Source of the DNA: Pseudomonadota bacterium
Lineage (GTDB): Bacteria > Pseudomonadota > Alphaproteobacteria > Acetobacterales > Acetobacteraceae
Assembly: GCA_021808055.1 (NCBI GenBank)
Contig: JAKBCH010000017.1
Coordinates: forward strand, 1 to 34,502
Direction: 5' to 3'
Length of the DNA stretch: 34,502 nt
The notes beneath the pieces were generated by a model. The model did not search any database and was not told the origin of the DNA. It was given only the letters and a program-made list of their open reading frames with translations. A program made the translations under genes and the position numbers. This document shows, in pieces, positions 1-7,308 of the stretch. Every line of letters starts with the position of its first letter. The stretch's first letter is position 1.

Positions 1-576
1 CTGAACGAAAACCGCAACCCGGATGTGCGGCGGCAGGACATGGAACGGATGCTGAAGGATTATCTCGGCGCCTCCCATGTCATCTGGCTTGAAAACGGCG
101 TGCCGCATGACGAGACCGATGGGCATGTCGACAATCTCGCCTGTTTCGTAAAACCGGGCGTGGTGCTGCTCACTTGGTGCGACGATCCAGCCGACCCGCA
201 TTACCAGGTCAGCCGCGAGGCAGAAGCGCGGCTGAAGGATGCGCGGGACGCAAAAGGGCGTGCGCTCACCATCGAGCGTATCCCGATGCCAACCCCGATG
301 TTCTACACTGAAGCAGAAGCCGAGGGCGTGGATGCCACGGCTTCCGGCATGAACCGTAAGGCGGGGGAGCGCCTCGCCGCATCTTACGTAAATTTCTACA
401 TCGCCAACGGTGCCATCATCGCCCCCGCCTTCGGGGTGGAAACAGACGAACCCGCGCGCAAAGTGCTGGCCAGGCTGTTTCCAGATCGCGAGATCGTGAT
501 GCTGCCTGCGCGCGAAATTCTGCTGGGTGGTGGCAACATCCATTGCATCACGCAGCAGCAACCAAAAGCTCTTTAA
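1..576 (+). CDS. aguA: Agmatine deiminase, C-terminal part (5' end outside the window)
   Basis: The reading frame is open from base 1, so the gene begins upstream; about 191 C-terminal residues are present of a family usually near 350. Agmatine deiminase hydrolyses agmatine to N-carbamoylputrescine and ammonia in the arginine decarboxylase route to putrescine. Seen in the sequence are the family motif DGHVDNLACF (about residue 40) and, at the C-terminus, GGGNIHCITQQQP, which carries the nucleophilic cysteine of the guanidino-group-modifying fold. No signal peptide can be judged because the N-terminus is missing. An APC-type permease follows 40 bases downstream on the same strand and may import agmatine or a related amine. 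The N-carbamoylputrescine amidase expected for the next step is not in view. The family call is very safe; the physiological substrate is inferred from the family. Confidence 0.95.
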   Translation: MNENRNPDVRRQDMERMLKDYLGASHVIWLENGVPHDETDGHVDNLACFVKPGVVLLTWCDDPADPHYQVSREAEARLKDARDAKGRALTIERIPMPTPMFYTEAEAEGVDATASGMNRKAGERLAASYVNFYIANGAIIAPAFGVETDEPARKVLARLFPDREIVMLPAREILLGGGNIHCITQQQPKAL

Positions 577-616
577 TCAACAATCAAAATCTGCACATCA
601 TACTGGGAACAACGTC

Positions 617-1981
617 ATGAGTACAAAACTCAAATCAGACTCTTTATCTTTCTTTGAATCCATCATCATGGGCGTGGCCGGTTCAGCCCCTGGCTTTTCC
701 ATCGCGGTGGCCATTGCCGGGCTGCTGGCCACGGCGGGCAACGTCTCGCCCAACGCGCTGCTGCTCTTCGCGGTGCCAATGCTCGGCATTGCCGTGGCTT
801 ACAAGGGCCTGTCTCATAAAATGCCGAATGCGGGGGCTGCCTATGAATGGACGAAATCCGTGTTCGGCGGGTTCTTCGGCTATTTCTCCGGCTGGGCGCT
901 GCTCATCGCGGCCATGGTGTTCATGGTCACCGGCTCCGTGCCGCTGGGCACCGCCACGTTGCAACTGGTAGATCCGTCACTCGCCACAAATGTGCTGCTC
1001 ACCACCGGCATTGGTGCGGTGTGGTTCGTGGTCATCGGCCTCGTGCTCATCACCGGTATTGAGCTGACCAGCAAAATCCAGGTGGTGATGAGCAGCATCG
1101 AGCTTGGGCTGCTCTTGATCATCTCCATCGCCGCCTTCGCGCATAGCAGTATGCATGGCGCGGTTTCAAGTTTCTCCTGGTCCTGGTTCGGCTTCAACTA
1201 CCCTGCGGGCAGCTTCGCCGCCTCCTCGCTCAGCGTGGTGTTTCTGTATTGGGGGTGGGACGTGACGGCCAACCTGGCGGAAGAAACCAAAGGCCAGGAG
1301 CATAATATTGCCGGGCGCGGCGGATTTCTCTCCATCTTCGCCACCATCGCTTCCTTCATTGCCTTCACCGTGGCGGCGCTGATGATGTTCTCGCTGAAAG
1401 ACGCCTCCGGCTTCTCAGACAACCTCATCTACCATGTCGCCATCGCGGCGGGTCTGGGCAAAATCGGCGGCTACGCGGCAGCCCTGGTGCTTATTCTTTC
1501 CTCGGTTGCCACGCTGGAAACCACAATGCTGCAATTCTCCCGCACCCTGTTCGCCATGGGGCGAGACCGGGCCTTGCCCGGCTATTTCGGCCTGGTGCAC
1601 GAGAAAACCATAACCCCCGTGCGCACCATGTATCTGTTGCTCATCGCCGGGCTGGCCCTCATCATCATTTCCAGCTTCCTGCCTTCGGTTTCGGCCATTT
1701 TGAATGACTCAGTGACTGCCATCGCCGTGCAGGTGTGCTATTATTATGGCCTCGCCGGGCTGGTCTGCGCCTGGGTATACCGCAAGAGCAGCGGCTTCAC
1801 CTTCGTGCAATATGTCATCTTCCCGGCACTTTCCGCCATCGCCCTGATCGGGCTGGGCTTCTACGCCATCACCACCTTCAACATGATCATCAAGATCGTG
1901 GGCATTGGCGGCTTGGCTGCGGGCATCCTGTTCTACCGCCCGCGGGGCTATAGCCGCGCCTCTGTCATCGCGGCCGAATAA
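617..1981 (+). CDS. APC-superfamily amino acid/polyamine permease
   Basis: A 454-residue inner-membrane transporter of the amino acid-polyamine-organocation superfamily. The protein is almost wholly hydrophobic, with about 12 predicted membrane spans. The first span contains the glycine-rich stretch GVAGSAPGFSIAVAIAG, typical of the unwound TM1 substrate site in this fold. I chose the ATG at 617, which begins MSTKLKSDSLSFFES, because a GGGA ribosome-binding site lies about 10 bases upstream; the frame extends to 527 but that extension overlaps the deiminase gene and looks non-coding. Its position 40 bases after agmatine deiminase suggests one transcript and an amine substrate such as agmatine or putrescine. 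This is inference from context: the sequence alone cannot set substrate or direction. Confidence 0.88.
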   Translation: MSTKLKSDSLSFFESIIMGVAGSAPGFSIAVAIAGLLATAGNVSPNALLLFAVPMLGIAVAYKGLSHKMPNAGAAYEWTKSVFGGFFGYFSGWALLIAAMVFMVTGSVPLGTATLQLVDPSLATNVLLTTGIGAVWFVVIGLVLITGIELTSKIQVVMSSIELGLLLIISIAAFAHSSMHGAVSSFSWSWFGFNYPAGSFAASSLSVVFLYWGWDVTANLAEETKGQEHNIAGRGGFLSIFATIASFIAFTVAALMMFSLKDASGFSDNLIYHVAIAAGLGKIGGYAAALVLILSSVATLETTMLQFSRTLFAMGRDRALPGYFGLVHEKTITPVRTMYLLLIAGLALIIISSFLPSVSAILNDSVTAIAVQVCYYYGLAGLVCAWVYRKSSGFTFVQYVIFPALSAIALIGLGFYAITTFNMIIKIVGIGGLAAGILFYRPRGYSRASVIAAE

Positions 1982-1989
1982 CAGATAAG

Positions 1990-2010
1990 CGGAGCCGAAA
2001 GGCCCCGTTT
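1990..2010. terminator. Possible weak hairpin terminator between permease and alkB
   Basis: CGGAGCC (1990-1996) can pair with GGCCCCG (2001-2007) around a GAAA loop with one A-C mismatch, followed by TTT on the plus strand. It lies just after the permease stop and before the convergent alkB stop. The T-tract is short, so the assignment is tentative. Confidence 0.35.
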
Positions 2011-2013
2011 GGG

Positions 2014-2628
2014 TTAAAGCGCCCGGCGGAATGTCAGATTCAGCCGGGCCACTCCCGTCAATTCATGCACCCCCACCTTCACCGGCGCGATGCCATGGAA
2101 AAACTTCCGCGCTGCACCACCCCACACCAGCACGTCACCACTATGCAGGGGCAAGCGCGCGGTTTTTTCCGCCCGGCTCAATCCGCCCCAGAGAAAAACC
2201 GCAGGCAGCCCCAGCGAAACCGAAACGATGGGGGCTGAAAAATCCTGTTCGTCAATGTCCTGATGTAGAGACATTCCCGCCCCCGGTTGGTAGCGGTTTA
2301 TCAGTGCCATATCCGGGTTGAAACCGGGGAAACCGCCCGCCGCCGCGGCGCGCACCGCCAACGCCCGGAATATCTGCGGCATCTCCGGCCACGGGGCACC
2401 ACTCAACGGGTCCAGCATGGCATAGCGGTAGCCCTTGGCATCGCTCACCCAGCCCGCCGCGCCGCAATTGGTCATCGCGGCACTCATTTCCCGCCCGCCA
2501 GGGGTTTTCATGCGCCGAAAAGCTGCCGCCTGCGCCACATCCATAACGGCGCGCACCAACTCCGCCGCCTCACCCAGGGCAAAGCCGGGCAGAAAGCTTA
2601 GCCCGGGCAGGGTTGTGAATAAATCCAT
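2014..2628 (-). CDS. alkB: AlkB, alpha-ketoglutarate-dependent DNA/RNA demethylase
   Basis: A 204-residue Fe(II)/2-oxoglutarate dioxygenase that oxidatively removes methyl groups from 1-methyladenine and 3-methylcytosine in DNA and RNA. The iron ligands are visible: the HxD motif in SLHQDIDEQD and the distal His in KFFHGIAP. The two C-terminal arginines that bind 2-oxoglutarate lie in GVARLNLTFRR. The blocks MTNCGAAGW, INRYQPGA and APIVSVSLGLPA match the E. coli enzyme (about 216 residues) closely. I chose the ATG at 2628 because its product starts MDLF, like E. coli MLDLF. A GTG at 2655 would add nine residues and would overlap the upstream HIG1-gene stop codon as GTGA. Both genes probably share a transcript. 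No Ada gene is nearby, so adaptive-response control is not evident. Confidence 0.95.
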   Translation of the reverse strand: MDLFTTLPGLSFLPGFALGEAAELVRAVMDVAQAAAFRRMKTPGGREMSAAMTNCGAAGWVSDAKGYRYAMLDPLSGAPWPEMPQIFRALAVRAAAAGGFPGFNPDMALINRYQPGAGMSLHQDIDEQDFSAPIVSVSLGLPAVFLWGGLSRAEKTARLPLHSGDVLVWGGAARKFFHGIAPVKVGVHELTGVARLNLTFRRAL

Positions 2629-2651
2629 CCGCGCCAGCCTGCCTTGCGGGC

Positions 2652-2837
2652 TCACGTCAGCATCAACGCCGCCACCAGGCCGATCGCCACGGCCTGCAAA
2701 ACCACACGCCAGCGCATCAACCGATTGGATGTATGCGGGTCACGCTCAGGATTGGTCATGCCCAGCACGCCCGCCAGCATCACGCCGACAACCGCCAGCA
2801 TATCCAGCCCCAGCAAAATCATCAAAATCGCTCGCAT
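2652..2837 (-). CDS. HIG1-domain twin-transmembrane small protein
   Basis: A 61-residue protein starting MRAILMILLGLDML and ending at the TGA at 2652. It has two hydrophobic helices (about residues 2-26 and 44-60) separated by a short polar loop that contains NRLMRWRVVLQ. This matches the conserved core of the hypoxia-induced protein (HIG_1_N) family, whose alphaproteobacterial members are typically 60-70 residues and carry N-x-L-M-R-x-R-x-x-L-Q. Mitochondrial relatives associate with respiratory supercomplexes and cytochrome oxidase; a comparable bacterial role is inference. A longer open frame extends upstream to 3077, but its extra N-terminus overlaps the signal peptide region of the divergent MscS gene and looks non-coding. 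It lies immediately upstream of alkB on the same strand. Confidence 0.8.
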   Translation of the reverse strand: MRAILMILLGLDMLAVVGVMLAGVLGMTNPERDPHTSNRLMRWRVVLQAVAIGLVAALMLT

Positions 2838-2895
2838 GGCGGCACTATACGTCACCACGCGGATTTGCCTATCATCCGGCGCGGTTGACTTCTTC

Positions 2896-5232
2896 ATGAA
2901 ACGGCTCTCAGGGTCGCCCATGCGTTTTCTGCCTCTTTTCGCCCTTCTGGCCGTGCTCGTCCCCGCCCTTGGCAACGCGGCACCCTCCGCCGCGGCCCCG
3001 CACAACCCGGCACAGCCCGGCGCAGCGCCCAAAACCGCACCCACCATCATTCCCGGCTCGCCGCTTGCCGCTCTCACCGGCGCCGCCTCTCAACCCACCC
3101 AGGCCGACGCATCGCAGCCCGCCCCTTTCGGCACGGATGAGCTGGGTTTCGCCCTGTCCACCGTACTCGGGCATGAAGCCACCCGCACCTTCGATGACTT
3201 TACCGACGCGCTGCGCCGCTCCACCCGGCTCACCCCGGTGCTGCACTGGCTGCAGAGCTTCACCCCCACCTCCGCCCGCTTCGCCAGCGCCGCCGCCGTG
3301 CTGCGCGCCATCGGCATCGCCATTCTGCCCGGCATCGCGCTGGATGCCTTGGTGCGCTTTCTGCTCGGCAAGCCCATGGCGCTGTGCGCGCGGCAAGGTG
3401 TTTCACCACACCAGCCACCCCCGCCCTGCCCGGATGAATACGCACCGGATGCAAAAGACGAAAGCAACGCCAAGCCACGGCATCATATTTCGTTCCGTGC
3501 CTTGTTGCGCCGCCTGGGCTTCGCCTTGCTCAAATTCGGGCTGGCGCTTCTGCCCATCGCGGCATTCGCCATTGCCGAGCAATTATTCCTGTCCAGCGGA
3601 TTTCTCTCCGGGCGCCCGGCTCGGCTGGCCGTTACCGGCATTGCCAACGCCTATATATTCGCGCGGCTGGCGCAGGAGATTATCTGCCTGCCGCTCTCGC
3701 CTTCATGGCCCAGCCTGCGGCTGGCGCCTATATCCACCGCCAATGCCGCCTGGGCCATGCGGCGGGCCACAATCCTCATCGCCACCATTTTCGTCGCTTT
3801 CTGCATAATCTCCGTCGCGGAAATCCTGGAATTGCCGAAGGACGGTGCGGGCGCGCTCATTCGCATCGCGGCGTTGATCGTGCATCTGGAAGTCGCACTG
3901 GCCATCTGGCAGAGCCGCCGCGTCATCAGCCGCTGGATCGCCGGGCGCCCCGGCGGGCAAGGTTTCGTCGCCGGCTTCCGCCGCCGCTTTTCCAAAATCT
4001 GGTGCATCATCGCCCTGTTTTATGTGCTGGCGCTGTGGGTCGCCTGGGCGGGCGGGGTGCAAAACGCGCTGGGCGTGCTGCTGCGGGCCATTCTTGTGGT
4101 CATCGCAGCCCTGGTGCTTGGTCGCATGGCCTGGACCGGCAGCAGCAATCTGCTCGGCCGCCTGTTCCCAGACCCCGCCACAGCGCCTGGCCGTGAAACG
4201 CCGAAACTCCTGCGCCGCGCCGGAACCTACAACCCGCTCATCCGCATCCTGGTGCGCGCGGCCATCGCGTTGCTGGCGCTGCTGCTCATCCTGCAGGGCT
4301 GGGGCATCAACGCCTTCGGCTGGCTGCTCACCAACTCGCTCAGCCGCGCCTGGCTCGGTGCGGTCTTTGCCGTGGCCGTCACCATCGCCATCGCCATCAT
4401 CATCTGGGAATTCATCATTTTCCAGTTGGACGCCCGGGTGGACAGGCTGAATGCCGCCGGGCGCACGCGCCAGGCCATGCGGCTGCGCACCCTCTCGCCT
4501 ATCCTGCGCGCCGGGTTTGGCGCTGTCATCGTGGTGCTCACGCTCATCATTTGCCTCTCACGCATTGGGGTGAACACCACCGGGCTGCTGGCCGTCTCCT
4601 CGGTGGTCGGCATTGCGGTGGGTTTCGGCAGCCAGAAACTGGTGCAGGACATCATCACCGGGCTGTTTTTGCTATTTGACGACGCCATTCAGGTGGGCGA
4701 TGTCGCCTCGGTGGCCGGCATGTCCGGCACGGTAGAACGCGTCTCCATCCGCACCATCAGGCTGCGCGGCGGCGATGGCTCGATCAACATCATCCCCTTC
4801 TCCTCCGTCACCATCGTCACCAACCAAACGCGTGACTTCAACTACGCGCAAATCTCCATCATGGTCGGCTATCACGAGAATATCGAACACGTCACGGCGG
4901 TGCTGAAGGACATTGGCGCACAGATGCGCAGCGAACCTGCCTGGGCAGCGATGATGCGCGACGACCTTCAGCTTTTCGGTCTCGATTCGTTTGCCGAGCT
5001 TGGCCTCGTGCTCACCGGGCAAATCCGCACCGGGCCAGGGCAGCACTGGTCTGTCCGGCGGGAGTTTTATGGCCGCGTGCAAAAACGCTTCGCCGAGGAA
5101 GGGATCGAACTGCCTTATCGCATTTCGCAGAATTTACGGTTTGATACGGGGAACAAACCGGAAGAGTTGGCACCACCCAAGCCCGTGGCCGCTAAGCCTG
5201 ACCACCTTCCACAAGCACCCGCCTCACCGTAG
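2896..5232 (+). CDS. Large MscS-family mechanosensitive ion channel
   Basis: About 778 residues, far longer than E. coli MscS (286), so this belongs with the extended MscK/YbdG-like members. An N-terminal signal-like segment (MRFLPLFALLAVLVPALGNA) precedes an Ala/Pro-rich linker, a presumed periplasmic region and about ten membrane spans. The conserved MscS pore and beta domain lie near residues 560-650, seen as VVGIAVGFGSQKLVQDIITG followed by DAIQVGDVASV and IIPFSSVTIVTNQTRD. Such channels release solutes on hypo-osmotic shock; gating of this one is unknown. I placed the start at the ATG at 2896; an ATG at 2920 would begin exactly at the signal segment. The frame extends upstream to 2644 but that part overlaps the HIG1 gene. 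The 3' end overlaps the convergent methyltransferase gene by 41 bases. Confidence 0.9.
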   Translation: MKRLSGSPMRFLPLFALLAVLVPALGNAAPSAAAPHNPAQPGAAPKTAPTIIPGSPLAALTGAASQPTQADASQPAPFGTDELGFALSTVLGHEATRTFDDFTDALRRSTRLTPVLHWLQSFTPTSARFASAAAVLRAIGIAILPGIALDALVRFLLGKPMALCARQGVSPHQPPPPCPDEYAPDAKDESNAKPRHHISFRALLRRLGFALLKFGLALLPIAAFAIAEQLFLSSGFLSGRPARLAVTGIANAYIFARLAQEIICLPLSPSWPSLRLAPISTANAAWAMRRATILIATIFVAFCIISVAEILELPKDGAGALIRIAALIVHLEVALAIWQSRRVISRWIAGRPGGQGFVAGFRRRFSKIWCIIALFYVLALWVAWAGGVQNALGVLLRAILVVIAALVLGRMAWTGSSNLLGRLFPDPATAPGRETPKLLRRAGTYNPLIRILVRAAIALLALLLILQGWGINAFGWLLTNSLSRAWLGAVFAVAVTIAIAIIIWEFIIFQLDARVDRLNAAGRTRQAMRLRTLSPILRAGFGAVIVVLTLIICLSRIGVNTTGLLAVSSVVGIAVGFGSQKLVQDIITGLFLLFDDAIQVGDVASVAGMSGTVERVSIRTIRLRGGDGSINIIPFSSVTIVTNQTRDFNYAQISIMVGYHENIEHVTAVLKDIGAQMRSEPAWAAMMRDDLQLFGLDSFAELGLVLTGQIRTGPGQHWSVRREFYGRVQKRFAEEGIELPYRISQNLRFDTGNKPEELAPPKPVAAKPDHLPQAPASP

Positions 5233-5905
5233 CGCCACTCCCCACCGGCACGGCACCGTGCAACGCCTTGGTCGCCTCAGCAATCGCCAGCCCGGCAAAT
5301 TGCGGTGCCAGCAGCGGGCCACAAGCCTCAAACAACCCGGCCAGCCTTAGCATCGGCGAGCCGGTAAAAGGCGGGGCAAATATCGCGGTCGTCTGCGCCT
5401 CCACCCGAAACAACAGGCTACTCAGTAGCCGCGCCAACTGTCCCTCGGAATAAGGCTGACCATGGCCAAAAGGCGTGCTTTCGGCATAAGCCCATAGCCC
5501 GCGCCGGTTGGGTGCCACCACAATCAGCCGCCCGTCATCCTTCAGCACCCGCCAGGCTTCGCGCAAAGTGCGACGGGCATTCTCCGCCTGCTCCAGCCCA
5601 TGAACCAGCAGAATCCGATCGAAGGACAAATCCGGAAAGGGCAACGCCTCTTCTTCCGCCAGGCAGGAAAGTCCTGCCCGCCCGGCTGGCCAGGGTGCCG
5701 CTCCCATATAAATGGGCGAAACCGCCACGCAGCGCGCTTCCTCGCGCCATAAATGCAGGCACGGCCCGGCATGGCCAAGCCCGAGCACCGAAAGCCCGGC
5801 CATGCGCGGCCACAGCCTGCCAAGTCTGTGCCGCAGCGTTGCCGCTGCGTACCGACCCAGCGCCGTCGCATAAAATCCGGCCGCATCTCGTGAATCGATC
5901 GCCAT
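5192..5905 (-). CDS. Class I SAM-dependent methyltransferase (UbiE/type 11-like)
   Basis: About 237 residues. The S-adenosylmethionine motif I appears as SVLGLGHAGPCL near residue 40, less canonical than GxGxG but typical of this alphaproteobacterial group. A post-motif segment EEALPFPDLSFDRILLVHGLEQ and the strand ALREAW-RVLKDDGRLIVVAPNR complete the Methyltransf_11 layout. The substrate is unknown. Genes of this type commonly sit opposite gloB in alphaproteobacteria, as here, with 42 bases between the two start codons. I chose the ATG at 5905 (MAIDSRD); a TTG at 5926 would add seven residues. The 3' end runs 41 bases into the convergent MscS gene. The family is sure, the function is not. 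Confidence 0.82.
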   Translation of the reverse strand: MAIDSRDAAGFYATALGRYAAATLRHRLGRLWPRMAGLSVLGLGHAGPCLHLWREEARCVAVSPIYMGAAPWPAGRAGLSCLAEEEALPFPDLSFDRILLVHGLEQAENARRTLREAWRVLKDDGRLIVVAPNRRGLWAYAESTPFGHGQPYSEGQLARLLSSLLFRVEAQTTAIFAPPFTGSPMLRLAGLFEACGPLLAPQFAGLAIAEATKALHGAVPVGSGATVRRVLVEGGQA

Positions 5906-5947
5906 TGCCCCTATATAACGCAGCAACCCCGAGGAGCGAGAGAAACA

Positions 5948-6673
5948 ATGACCGTTACAGCCCAGGCCATTCCCATGCTGTCAGACAATTATTCCTGGCT
6001 GTTGATCGACCAGGCCACCGGCAAAACCGGCATCGTTGACCCAGCTGAGGTCGGCCCCGCCATCTCTGTGCTGGAAAGCCTTAACATGGGCCTGGATTTC
6101 ATCTTCCTCACCCACCACCATGATGACCATATCGGCGGCGTGGCGGGGCTTGTGGAAATGTACCACTCCACCGTCGTTGGCAACCAAGCTGATGCGCACC
6201 GCCTGCCGCCGCTCGACATTGCTGTGCATGAAGGCTCGCTGGTGGAATTCGGCAGCGCCAGGCTGCGCGTCATCGAGACCCCCGGCCACACACTCGGCCA
6301 TATTTCCTACTTCATCGCCGATGGGAACGTCCTGCTGCCTGGCGACACTTTGTTCAGCCTGGGCTGTGGCCGGCTGTTTGAAGGCAACGCCGAGCAGATG
6401 TTCAACTCGATCGCCAAATATAGCGACCTGCCGGATGAAACGCTGGTCTGCGCCGGGCATGAATACACCTCCTCCAACGCCCGGTTCGCGCTGACGGTAG
6501 AGCCGCAAAACGAGGCTTTGCTGCAACGCGCCCGGCAGATTCAGGTGCTGCGGGGCATGGGCCAGCCCACATTGCCGGTGAGCCTGGGGGTGGAGCGGGC
6601 GACCAATCCGTTCATCCGCGCCAAGGATGCACAGAGCTTTGCACGCATTCGCAAGGCAAAAGACCAAGCCTGA
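5948..6673 (+). CDS. gloB: Hydroxyacylglutathione hydrolase (glyoxalase II)
   Basis: A 241-residue cytosolic metallo-beta-lactamase-fold enzyme that hydrolyses S-lactoylglutathione to D-lactate and glutathione, the second step of methylglyoxal detoxification. The binuclear metal site is visible: THHHDDHIGG near residue 55, ETPGHTLGHISY near 110, LLPGDTLFSLGCGRLFEG near 130 and CAGHEYTSSN near 168. The C-terminal helical domain that binds glutathione is present (VSLGVERATNPFIRA). Length is as usual for the family (about 250). The start is supported by a GAGGAG ribosome-binding site about ten bases upstream. The gene is divergent from the methyltransferase, and a TATAAC-like -10 element lies in the short gap. 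Glutathione-dependent formaldehyde dehydrogenase also occurs in this window at 26209-27318, consistent with glutathione use in this organism. Confidence 0.96.
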   Translation: MTVTAQAIPMLSDNYSWLLIDQATGKTGIVDPAEVGPAISVLESLNMGLDFIFLTHHHDDHIGGVAGLVEMYHSTVVGNQADAHRLPPLDIAVHEGSLVEFGSARLRVIETPGHTLGHISYFIADGNVLLPGDTLFSLGCGRLFEGNAEQMFNSIAKYSDLPDETLVCAGHEYTSSNARFALTVEPQNEALLQRARQIQVLRGMGQPTLPVSLGVERATNPFIRAKDAQSFARIRKAKDQA

Positions 6674-6715
6674 GCCGCACCTGCCGCTGCTGCTTTTTTG
6701 CCACAACAACCGGAA

Positions 6716-7291
6716 ATGACGCTCTTGTTACATATTAATACTGCCGCGCCACGCTCCAGGTTTGTTAGAAACTCCGAGACGGAAAGCCTCAACAAGCGGC
6801 GCCGTCTGGGAGATTTAAATTTTTCGCGGGTGTTGTTGCTGGTCAGTTTTATACTGGCTGGCACCGCCTTTGCCACTTCGGCCCAGGCAAAGCCTTTTAA
6901 ATCAGGATATTGGGTCTCCTCGGGGCGGGAGATCGTGCTCGAGATCACCCCTTGCGCTGATGATCTCTGCGGTTTCATCGCGGGAATCGCCTTAACCCAC
7001 CCTGGTGATGCGATGCCAGATGATTGGCGCGGACAACCGCAATGCGGGTTTCTCATGCTGCGCGTGGCCCCCGCCCAACCGGCGGAAGACGGCACAAAGC
7101 GCTGGAAAGGCTCGCTGCAAGACCCACGAAACGGCAATGTTTACCGAACCACAGTGAGATTCGACACCGCCGGAAATCTGAAATTGCACGGTTATATCGG
7201 CTTGCCGTTGCTGGGCGAAACGCAGCTATGGCCAGCATTCAAAGGAAAAATTTTACCAGGATGCCACGTGCCGTCACTGGACGGCACATAG
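6716..7291 (+). CDS. DUF2147-domain secreted protein
   Basis: About 191 residues from the ATG at 6716. The mature part, from about residue 60, matches DUF2147, small secreted proteins of unknown function: SGYWVSSGREIVLEITPCADDLCGFI-type opening, RWKGSLQDPRNGNVYRTTV, and a closing LLGETQLWPAF. Cysteines in ITPCADDLCG and GCHVPS could form disulphides. A hydrophobic signal segment (VLLLVSFILAGTAFATSAQA) ends with a good AxA cleavage site but is preceded by some 35 extra residues including KRRR, longer than a normal signal peptide n-region. The true start may therefore be downstream, for example GTG at 6830, though that loses the positive charges. The first 130 bases are visibly more AT-rich than the rest. 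It is convergent with ppdK. Confidence 0.8.
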   Translation: MTLLLHINTAAPRSRFVRNSETESLNKRRRLGDLNFSRVLLLVSFILAGTAFATSAQAKPFKSGYWVSSGREIVLEITPCADDLCGFIAGIALTHPGDAMPDDWRGQPQCGFLMLRVAPAQPAEDGTKRWKGSLQDPRNGNVYRTTVRFDTAGNLKLHGYIGLPLLGETQLWPAFKGKILPGCHVPSLDGT

Positions 7292-7308
7292 CAAACCTTG
7301 CCGCGCGC

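Noticed and set aside
2838..3077. Long N-terminal extension of the HIG1-domain frame
   Set aside because: It is antisense to the start of the MscS gene, and HIG1-family bacterial proteins start right at the first membrane helix; the ATG at 2837 fits.
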